Of a stretch of DNA of 48,863 bases, positions 1 to 5,620 are shown piece after piece. A model generated the notes under the pieces. It was not told the origin of the DNA and ran no database searches. It saw only the letters and a program-made list of their open reading frames with translations. A program made the position numbers and the translations under genes. Each line of letters opens with the position of its first letter. Within the stretch, counting starts at the first letter, position 1. Source of the stretch: an uncultured Lachnospiraceae bacterium (GTDB lineage Bacteria; Bacillota; Clostridia; Lachnospirales; Lachnospiraceae); the NCBI GenBank assembly GCA_947570615.1, contig CANOVJ010000026.1, positions 1 through 48,863 of the forward strand. Reading direction: 5' to 3'.

Positions 1-11
1 AAAATATTTTA

Positions 12-52
12 AAAACCTGCAAAAAAACTATTGACTTTTCTTAGCAGGTTTT
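12..52. repeat. Inverted repeat at the cas1 break point
   Basis: The arms AAAACCTGC (12-20) and GCAGGTTTT (44-52) are perfect 9-bp complements around a 23-nt spacer. Cas1-like reading starts inside the right arm, directly after an in-frame TAG at 42-44. It could be a terminator, the end of an inserted element or chance in AT-rich DNA; only 11 bases lie to its left. Confidence 0.4.
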
Positions 53-539
53 ATTAGAGGAGTATTTAAACCAATTACAGCTGGGTGATTCTACAAATCG
101 GGAAGGACATGCGGCGAGGGTGTACTTTAATGTGGTTTTCGGAAAGGAATTTACAAGAGCAGAAGACAGTCCGATTAATGCGGCGTTGAACTATGGGTAT
201 GCCGTTATGCTTTCTACCTTTAACCGCGAGGTGGTCAGTAATGGATACCTGACACAGCTTGGAATATTTCATGATAATGTATTTAATTCCTATAATCTTT
301 CATCTGATCTTATGGAGCCTTACCGTATTTTGGTAGACCGTAAGGCATATCAGATGAAGCTGGAAAAATTTGAGCATGAGGAAAAGATGCAGATGGTAAA
401 TTTGCTGAATCAGGAGGTGTTTATTTCTGACAGAAAAGAATACATAAATAATGCCATCAGGATTTATACAAAAAGTGTGCTGGATGCGTTGAGCGAAAGG
501 GATATTTCTCTGATAAGGTTTTACAGGAATGAGCTATAG
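45..539 (+). CDS. cas1: CRISPR-associated integrase Cas1 (type II-A), C-terminal part only
   Basis: Cas1 is the catalytic subunit of the Cas1-Cas2 spacer integrase. The readable frame keeps the conserved core: a GDSTNREGHAARVYFN stretch (Glu of the metal site), then PINAALNYGY and TQLGIFH (His), and NLSSDLMEPYR (Asp), which are the three active-site elements of the family. About 164 codons remain, whereas type II-A Cas1 proteins are about 290 residues, so roughly the N-terminal 120 residues are missing. An in-frame TAG at 42-44 closes the frame and the 44 bases upstream do not read as Cas1 in any frame. The first alternative start is GTG at 120. The 3' end overlaps cas2 by 11 bp. Whether this is a true pseudogene or an effect of the window edge cannot be decided here. 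The base composition is much lower in GC than the rest of the window. Confidence 0.85.
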   Translation, partial: QVLLEEYLNQLQLGDSTNREGHAARVYFNVVFGKEFTRAEDSPINAALNYGYAVMLSTFNREVVSNGYLTQLGIFHDNVFNSYNLSSDLMEPYRILVDRKAYQMKLEKFEHEEKMQMVNLLNQEVFISDRKEYINNAIRIYTKSVLDALSERDISLIRFYRNEL

Positions 540-849
540 GTTTATGAGAGTTTTAATAATGTTTGATCTTCCGGTGGTTACAGCCCATGAGAGAAAAGAA
601 TATGCGAGATTCCGTAAGTATTTGTTAAAAAGCGGTTTCATGATGCTTCAGGAATCCGTCTACTGCAGATTGCTCCAAAATGCCACAGCAGCCGATGCGC
701 TTCTTGAAAATATTCGAAGGAATAAGCCGGAAAAGGGGTTAATCCAGGCACTGAAAATAACGGAGAAACAATATGAGAGAATGGAGTATATTCTTGGCGA
801 AAAATATTCAGATGTGTTGGACACGGATGAAAGAATGGTTATCCTGTAA
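529..849 (+). CDS. cas2: CRISPR-associated protein Cas2 (type II-A)
   Basis: Cas2 is the ferredoxin-fold dimer that bridges two Cas1 dimers during spacer integration. The 106-residue protein starts with a strand ending in MRVLIMFDLPV, with the conserved Asp of Cas2 after the first beta strand, followed by the RKYLLKSGFMMLQESVYCR region typical of type II-A members. Its length is normal for the family. It overlaps the end of cas1 (ATG at 529) and could alternatively start at ATG 544; translational coupling favours 529. It appears intact although cas1 upstream is truncated, so the adaptation complex is probably not functional as seen here. Confidence 0.9.
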   Translation: MSYRFMRVLIMFDLPVVTAHERKEYARFRKYLLKSGFMMLQESVYCRLLQNATAADALLENIRRNKPEKGLIQALKITEKQYERMEYILGEKYSDVLDTDERMVIL

Positions 850-885
850 ATTTAATGTATATGCTGCTACAGTAAGGTGAATTGG

Positions 886-1560
886 ATGATAAAACTGGTA
901 CATAGTAAACTCGGATTTTCTCTTATACTGGAAGAAAACAGGGTGAATGAGCTTGTAGTTGAGAAACCTTCATTATTGGCGGAGATTGTCAGAGAGTTAG
1001 AGGATCAATGCGAAGGGCAGGCAGGAGGTTTTATCCTTTCTGAGGACGGCAGTACTCTGGTGATCGGAAAGAATAGCTTTTTTGTTATAAATCCCTTTTC
1101 ACTTGACAGTAATAATCGCAAAATTCTGACAAAACTGTATCAGGATATAGACTTTCAGGTTAAGAATGAATTATATGAGGAACAGGCGGAATTCTGTCAG
1201 AGCTATTTGAACTATATGGACTGTATTTGCAGGCAAAGCGAATTTTCCCTGACTTATAATATTGAACCAACCTGTCAGGAGCTTCTGAAAATGGCAGATG
1301 TTAAGATTGATATTGAGGCAGATACTTTATTAGAGCGTATCGTGGAGCATATAAAAATTTCCTGTTCCCTTTTAGAAAGAAATATTTTTGTTTTTCTGAA
1401 TTTGAAACTGTTTTTGACTGAACAGGAAATCAGAGAATTATACAAAGAATGCTTTTACAGAAAAGTCCATTTAATATTAATTGAGGCTGTTTATATGGGA
1501 AAATACCCAGAGGAGGTGGTTTGCATTGTTGACAAAGATGCCTGCATCATTTATCCTTAA
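886..1560 (+). CDS. csn2: Type II-A CRISPR-associated protein Csn2
   Basis: Csn2 is the ring-forming, DNA-end-binding protein that marks subtype II-A and assists spacer acquisition. The 224-residue product has the family opening (MIKLVHSKLGFSLILEEN) and the usual length of the canonical 220-residue Csn2 group. I take ATG 886 rather than GTG 877 because an AAGGTGA ribosome site at 874-880 is correctly spaced only for the ATG. It follows cas2 by 36 bp, in the standard cas9-cas1-cas2-csn2 order. No frameshift is seen. It is AT-rich like the two genes before it. Confidence 0.88.
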   Translation: MIKLVHSKLGFSLILEENRVNELVVEKPSLLAEIVRELEDQCEGQAGGFILSEDGSTLVIGKNSFFVINPFSLDSNNRKILTKLYQDIDFQVKNELYEEQAEFCQSYLNYMDCICRQSEFSLTYNIEPTCQELLKMADVKIDIEADTLLERIVEHIKISCSLLERNIFVFLNLKLFLTEQEIRELYKECFYRKVHLILIEAVYMGKYPEEVVCIVDKDACIIYP

Positions 1561-1625
1561 TCTGTGAATTGGCTTACACCGGTTACCAGACCGGAAAGTT
1601 CGGTGAGAACTTCAATTAATTTGAG
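1561..1625 (+). promoter_or_regulatory. CRISPR leader with ATTTGAG leader-anchoring motif
   Basis: The 65 bp between the csn2 stop and the repeat-like sequence end in ATTTGAG (1619-1625). This heptamer is the known type II-A leader-anchoring sequence, normally abutting the first repeat and read by Cas1-Cas2. The leader also holds two small palindromes: CCGGT/ACCGG and AAGTTC/GAACTT. Confidence 0.6.
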
Positions 1626-1661
1626 GTTTGAGAACCTTGTAAGTAACAATATATAAGCTTT
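1626..1661 (+). CRISPR. Single CRISPR repeat-like sequence, array absent
   Basis: The sequence begins GTTTGAGAACCTTGTAAG directly after the leader-anchoring motif. GTTTGAGA starts are typical of 36-bp type II-A repeats. The second half does not end in the expected CAAAC or AAAAC, as in a degenerate terminal repeat. No second copy is seen downstream, so there are no spacers. The 36-bp extent is assumed from the family length. Confidence 0.5.
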
Positions 1662-1729
1662 ATTTTTAGTTTATTTCCCGTTATTCTGTGTTTTCTACGT
1701 ATGATATATTTTCTGAATAATTTCATTAC

Positions 1730-1758
1730 TGTACAATAAATTCCCCATAAAGTATAAT
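1730..1758 (+). promoter_or_regulatory. Sigma-A-type promoter of a small transcription unit
   Basis: TGTACA (1730-1735) and a perfect TATAAT (1753-1758) are 17 bp apart. The promoter points at the 27-codon reading frame beginning at 1842. Confidence 0.45.
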
Positions 1759-1841
1759 AGAAACAGGCAAAATAGATTTAACAGAAGTTTTAACCGAATT
1801 CGTGCTGTATTGCCGTGAAAATGCGGTATGGAGGTGACAGA

Positions 1842-1925
1842 ATGGACCTGAATATGCAGATAACAGATCTGGCTGGCACCGGAGTATTAGGGAGTAATAA
1901 TTCATTTTGTGTCGGAAATTCATAA
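1842..1925 (+). CDS. Putative 27-residue small peptide
   Basis: A short frame starts at ATG 1842 behind a strong GGAGGTGA ribosome site (1830-1837, spacing 4) and stops with TAA at 1923-1925. The product begins MDLNMQITDLAGTGVLG and ends SFCVGNS: polar, glycine- and asparagine-rich, with one Cys near the C terminus and no membrane segment. It lies between a sigma-A-type promoter and a hairpin followed by T residues, so it looks like a complete tiny gene rather than a scrap. I do not recognise the peptide. Alternatives are an untranslated small RNA or the 5' remnant of a lost gene. Confidence 0.4.
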   Translation: MDLNMQITDLAGTGVLGSNNSFCVGNS

Positions 1926-1933
1926 ATAGCTTA

Positions 1934-1950
1934 AAAACAGCACCTGTTTT
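1934..1950 (+). terminator. Short hairpin with T-rich arm after the small peptide
   Basis: AAAACAG (1934-1940), loop CAC, CTGTTTT (1944-1950) form a 7-bp stem ending in four T residues, eight bases after the peptide stop codon. Confidence 0.4.
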
Positions 1951-2120
1951 GTATATGTCTGATAATGTACATTACAAATGGCTTTCGACAGAAATGAAAA
2001 GATGGAGCTATCCCGCTGTCAGGAAATCGAGGAATACCGGATCGTAGACTGGAGAAAAAGGGCTTTTTGACAAATATAGAGAATATGACGGGTTTTTCTG
2101 TATTCAGGAGGGCAGAAGCA

Positions 2121-3839
2121 ATGAAACCGATTATATCGCTGGGCACACAGAGCTTTGAGTTTCTGCGGAAAAATAACTGCTTTTTTGTGGATAAAACGGG
2201 ACTGATAGAGGAATGGTGGGAGAATCGGGATGCGGTGACGCTGATTACCCGCCCCCGCCGGTTCGGAAAAACACTGAACATGAATATGCTGGAATGCTTT
2301 TTTTCCAGCCACTATGAAAACCGCGGGGATCTGTTTGAAGGGCTTTCCATCTGGGAAAAGGAAGAATATCGTTCTTTGCAGGGAACGTATCCGGTAATTT
2401 CCCTGAGCTTTGCCAGCGTCAAGGGAACGACTTATCACAGCGCCAGGGAGGGGATAATCAGAGCGGTACGCGCCGCCTACAGAAGTCATGCGGATCTTCT
2501 AAAGGAGGGGCGCTTAAGTCCGCAGGAGAGAGAGTATATTCTCTCCCTGGACAGATATGTACTGGACTTAAATCCGCAAAAGAGCATTTCGGACGAGCTG
2601 GTGAGCGGGGCTGTGAATGAGCTTTCCTTTTATCTGTTCCGCCATTATGGAAAAAAGGCGCTGATTCTGCTGGATGAGTATGATACGCCTTTGCAGGAGG
2701 CATGGGTGAACGGCTACTGGGAGGAGATGGTCTGCTTTGTCAGAAGCCTGTTTAATGCCACCTTTAAAACCAATTCCTTTATGGAGCGTGGTCTTCTTAC
2801 GGGGATTACCAGAATCAGTAAGGAATCGATTTTTTCCGACCTGAATAACCTTACAGTGATCACTACTACATCTGAAATGTATTGCACCAGGTTTGGCTTT
2901 ACACAGGAAGAGGTTTTTGAGGCGCTCGATGTTTTTGGAATGTCAGAAGAAAAAGAAAATGTAAAGGCGTGGTACGATGGTTTTACATTTGGCAGCCGGA
3001 AGGGTATCTACAACCCCTGGTCAATCACGGGATTTCTTAAGGATGGAATCTACAGACCATACTGGGCGAATTCAAGCTCCAATAATCTGATAAATGATCT
3101 GATCTGTCAGGGAAGTCCACAGACCAAAACGTCGGTGGAGGATTTGATGGCGGGCAGGGCGTTGACCACACAGCTTGACGAGGAAGTTGTATTTGATCAA
3201 CTGGCCAGGTCGTCCGCAGCAGTCTGGAGCCTGCTTCTTGTAGGCGGTTATCTGAAGGTGGAGGAGAGAATTTTTGACAGGGACAGAAACAGATTCCTGT
3301 ATCGGCTGATGCTGACCAATCTGGAAGTGCAGATGATGTTTGAGGATATGATCCGGGGCTGGTTTTCGCAGGAGGACGTTCCGTATAACGCTTTTCTCAG
3401 GGCTCTGCTGGCGGGCGATGTGGATTATATGAATGTTTATATGAATGAAGTTGCAAGGCTCACATTCAGTAACTTTGATACAGGAAACAGACCTTCCGGG
3501 AAAGCAAATCCGGAGAGGTTTTATCACGGGTTCGTACTTGGACTTATCGTGGAGCTGGCCGGGAAGTATCGGATCTCCTCCAACCGGGAGAGCGGTTTCG
3601 GGCGGTATGATATTATGATAGAACCGTTGGAGAATGAGGATCCTGCTTTTGTTCTTGAATTCAAGGTGAAGAATCCTGAAAGAGAAGCGGCTCTTGAGGA
3701 CACGCTTGCGCAGGCTCTTGCACAGATTGAGAAAAAGAATTATGACGCGGAGCTGGAGGCGAGAGGAATTGCACGGGAACGAATCCGCCATTACGGATTT
3801 GTCTTTGAAGGAAAAAGGGTTCTGATCGGGGGCGCGTAA
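2121..3839 (+). CDS. AAA-ATPase-like protein with C-terminal PD-(D/E)XK nuclease domain
   Basis: The 572-residue protein belongs to the PF09820 (AAA-ATPase-like) plus PDDEXK_9 family, which is abundant and multi-copy in gut Clostridia and Bacteroidetes; its biological role is not established. The opening FFVDKTGLIEEWW and the P-loop-like RPRRFGKT (residues about 44-51) are family hallmarks. ALILLDEYDTPL near residue 200 is the Walker B element. The C-terminal RYDIMIEP followed by FVLEFKVKN carries the Asp and the E-x-K of a PD-(D/E)XK fold, so nuclease activity is possible. I choose ATG 2121 because AGGAGG (2107-2112) is ideally spaced and the family begins near this point; an ATG in frame at 2067 lacks this site. 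The gene stands alone, next to the decayed CRISPR locus. Confidence 0.85.
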   Translation: MKPIISLGTQSFEFLRKNNCFFVDKTGLIEEWWENRDAVTLITRPRRFGKTLNMNMLECFFSSHYENRGDLFEGLSIWEKEEYRSLQGTYPVISLSFASVKGTTYHSAREGIIRAVRAAYRSHADLLKEGRLSPQEREYILSLDRYVLDLNPQKSISDELVSGAVNELSFYLFRHYGKKALILLDEYDTPLQEAWVNGYWEEMVCFVRSLFNATFKTNSFMERGLLTGITRISKESIFSDLNNLTVITTTSEMYCTRFGFTQEEVFEALDVFGMSEEKENVKAWYDGFTFGSRKGIYNPWSITGFLKDGIYRPYWANSSSNNLINDLICQGSPQTKTSVEDLMAGRALTTQLDEEVVFDQLARSSAAVWSLLLVGGYLKVEERIFDRDRNRFLYRLMLTNLEVQMMFEDMIRGWFSQEDVPYNAFLRALLAGDVDYMNVYMNEVARLTFSNFDTGNRPSGKANPERFYHGFVLGLIVELAGKYRISSNRESGFGRYDIMIEPLENEDPAFVLEFKVKNPEREAALEDTLAQALAQIEKKNYDAELEARGIARERIRHYGFVFEGKRVLIGGA

Positions 3840-3873
3840 CTTTTCATATGGAAATCGGATTCCATCAATAAGT

Positions 3874-3902
3874 GAATAAATCTCCATTTTTTACAGATAA
3901 TA
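3874..3902 (+). promoter_or_regulatory. Candidate sigma-G promoter of spoVT
   Basis: GAATA (3874-3878) and GATAATA (3896-3902) are 17 bp apart and fit the forespore sigma-G pattern (gHATR, N17-18, CATWHTA) apart from one base. spoVT is a sigma-G gene in Bacillus subtilis. The leader to the ATG at 4005 would be about 95 nt. Confidence 0.4.
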
Positions 3903-4004
3903 ACTCCACGGCCAATGCGAAACCGGATGGCTGTCGCCGGAAGGCAGGGCGATCAGCTTTTTGCGGCCATACGGATTTACAGGTGGAAATGGAGGAAATA
4001 ACAG

Positions 4005-4550
4005 ATGAAAGCAACAGGCATTGTCAGGCGGATCGACGACTTGGGGCGCATCGTCATACCCAAGGAAATCAGGCGGACTCTGCGGATCAGGGAGAGCGAT
4101 CCGCTGGAAATATTTACCGACAGAGAAGGAGAGATTATCTTAAAGAAGTATTCCCCCATCGGAGAGATGAATACATTTGCCAGGCAGTATGCGGAGAGCC
4201 TTGCACAGGTGTCCGGGAGGACGGCGCTCATCGCGGACAGGGATCAGTTTATCGCCGTGTCCGGCGGATTTAAGAGTATTCTGGGGAAATCCATCAGTAA
4301 GGAGCTGGAAGAGAAGCTGGGCAGGAGGGAGATGGTGATCGCTTCGAAGGATGACGCCAATTTTATTCCCATCACCCAGGACGTGACGGACGACTACCAG
4401 CAGGAGGCCATCAGTCCCATCATCTGCGAGGGGGATATGATCGGCGGAGTGGTACTGATTGATAACGGAGAAAAGGGAAAGATGGGGGAAGTGGAGCAGA
4501 AGCTGATCCAGTCGGCGGCAGGTTTTTTAGGAAGACAGATGGAGCAGTAA
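4005..4550 (+). CDS. spoVT: Stage V sporulation protein T, AbrB-family transcription factor
   Basis: SpoVT is a forespore DNA-binding regulator that modulates sigma-G-dependent genes and spore germination properties. The 181-residue product has the N-terminal SpoVT/AbrB swapped-hairpin domain (MKATGIVRRIDDLGRIVIPK, residues 1-50) and a C-terminal GAF-like domain (about 55-178) characteristic of SpoVT, distinguishing it from the short AbrB. Its length matches Bacillus SpoVT (178). A GGAGG site precedes ATG 4005. It is monocistronic, with a candidate sigma-G promoter upstream. Its stop codon is immediately fused to a palindromic repeat and followed by a strong shared terminator. It places the organism among endospore formers. 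Confidence 0.93.
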   Translation: MKATGIVRRIDDLGRIVIPKEIRRTLRIRESDPLEIFTDREGEIILKKYSPIGEMNTFARQYAESLAQVSGRTALIADRDQFIAVSGGFKSILGKSISKELEEKLGRREMVIASKDDANFIPITQDVTDDYQQEAISPIICEGDMIGGVVLIDNGEKGKMGEVEQKLIQSAAGFLGRQMEQ

Positions 4551-4610
4551 ACAACGGACAGTACGCTCCGCGGACGGTCCGTATATTAACAAACGCTGTC
4601 ACGCTCCGCG
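4550..4610. repeat. Palindromic interspersed element, copy A
   Basis: Starting in the last base of the spoVT stop, 4550-4580 matches the element at 26669-26699 (opposite strand) at 28 of 31 positions. ACGGAC/GTCCGT arms enclose a core with ACGCTCCGCG (4563-4572). The same ten bases recur at 4601-4610, suggesting a second degenerate unit. Confidence 0.6.
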
Positions 4611-4630
4611 AGCCAGCTTATTGTAACAAA

Positions 4631-4667
4631 AAAGTCCGGAGTTGTAAAAACAGTCCGGACTTTCTGT
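4631..4667. terminator. Bidirectional terminator between spoVT and the C39-like gene
   Basis: AAAGTCCGGA (4631-4640) and TCCGGACTTT (4654-4663) form a perfect 10-bp stem with a 13-nt loop. It is flanked by A residues on the left and T residues on the right, so it can serve both converging genes. Confidence 0.8.
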
Positions 4668-4704
4668 ATTGCGCCAGGCTGACCCGCGAAGCGCGCATCC
4701 TCTG

Positions 4705-5322
4705 TCAGCTTTCGGAATCGTCAGCCGTGTTAAACATAACCAGCGCCTCCCGGAAAGCGTAGTCGCCCATCTCGTAATACTCCTTCGTAAGGCGGTTGAT
4801 ACGCTCCAGGGACACGCTGCGGTTGGCCCGTTTGGGCTGGTCCCAGATAAAGGAGATCTCGTGGGTGTCATATTCCTTATCCAGCTGCGGATCGTCCGCT
4901 TCCTCATAAAAGGGGTCGAAGAAAAGAACTCTGTCCTTCTCAAGCCCGGTCAGCAGAACATAGTGTCCCACATCCAGAAAAAGATGGAGCACTACCACGC
5001 CTCCCTGTTCGAGGGCGGAGAAGACGGGGCTTTCGGGGGTAAGCCTTACCTGCTCCCCGGAATAATGCGCGCAGCGCAGGGGGAATTTTTTGATCTGGGC
5101 GAAATGGTTCAGCCAGCACGTCATATACCCCATGGCGGCGGAGGAGGTGCCCTTCTTGCAGGGCTCTCCCGCTTCATTATAAGAATCCATGCAGTAAAGC
5201 ATGATAAATTTGATGAGATCGGGGTAAATCTCCTCCCTCTCAAAAAGATAACGGATTCCGTTTAAAATACTCACGGGCCCGCAGTCATATTCGGATGTCT
5301 GGTAGTTTAAAGGATTTTTCAT
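4705..5322 (-). CDS. C39-like cysteine peptidase family protein
   Basis: The 205-residue soluble protein has a papain-like C39 arrangement: the catalytic Cys14 in EYDCGPVSILNG, His120 in DVGHYVLLTG and Asp136 in FFDPFYEE. It has no transmembrane segments or ABC domain, so it is not a bacteriocin exporter; stand-alone C39-like proteins are probably cytosolic peptidases or peptidase-fold proteins of unknown substrate. The reading frame starts at ATG 5322, facing a divergent promoter of the transporter operon, and ends at a terminator shared with spoVT. No signal peptide is visible. The family assignment is firm; the biological role is unknown. Confidence 0.7.
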   Translation of the reverse strand: MKNPLNYQTSEYDCGPVSILNGIRYLFEREEIYPDLIKFIMLYCMDSYNEAGEPCKKGTSSAAMGYMTCWLNHFAQIKKFPLRCAHYSGEQVRLTPESPVFSALEQGGVVVLHLFLDVGHYVLLTGLEKDRVLFFDPFYEEADDPQLDKEYDTHEISFIWDQPKRANRSVSLERINRLTKEYYEMGDYAFREALVMFNTADDSES

Positions 5323-5453
5323 GGATTTTCTTACCGGTACTCCTCAAACAGCTCATCTTATGCGGCAAAGTGATTGTAATATACCGCTGTTTCCGGGGTT
5401 TGTCAAGAAGCGCGGCAAAATAGCGGATTTTGATTGATTTCTTTTGGAGAATA

Positions 5454-5482
5454 TTGACATTTCGCCCCCGTAACAGTATAAT
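5454..5482 (+). promoter_or_regulatory. Consensus sigma-A promoter of the ABC transporter operon
   Basis: TTGACA (5454-5459) and TATAAT (5477-5482) are exact consensus boxes with the ideal 17-bp spacer. The transcript would carry a leader of about 130 nt before the substrate-binding protein gene. Confidence 0.88.
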
Positions 5483-5501
5483 GAACCAACTATTAAAATC
5501 G

Positions 5502-5527
5502 GCACCGGACCCAGGCGAGTCTGGTGC
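5502..5527 (+). promoter_or_regulatory. Stable hairpin in the operon leader
   Basis: GCACCGGAC (5502-5510) pairs with GTCTGGTGC (5519-5527), nine pairs including one G-U, around an 8-nt loop, beginning about 13 nt after the predicted transcription start. No T run follows, so it is not a simple terminator. It could stabilise the 5' end or be part of a leader regulator. It matches no riboswitch class I know. Confidence 0.45.
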
Positions 5528-5620
5528 TGTATTAAAAGGGGAAACAGTGCCGTCTGCGGGCGGCATATGGGGAGTTGTGTGCGCACAGCTTAAAGCAGGG
5601 GGCGCAGAGAGGAGTAAATT

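Noticed and set aside
1561-1620. tracrRNA candidate in the two small palindromes after csn2
   Set aside because: No anti-repeat complementary to the repeat-like sequence is present nearby and there is no T-tract terminator.
5500-5570. Possible cobalamin or other riboswitch in the transporter leader (GGTGCTG and AAAAGGGGAAACAG resemble B12-box pieces)
   Set aside because: The region is too short, and the conserved B12-box core and the required helices cannot be assembled.
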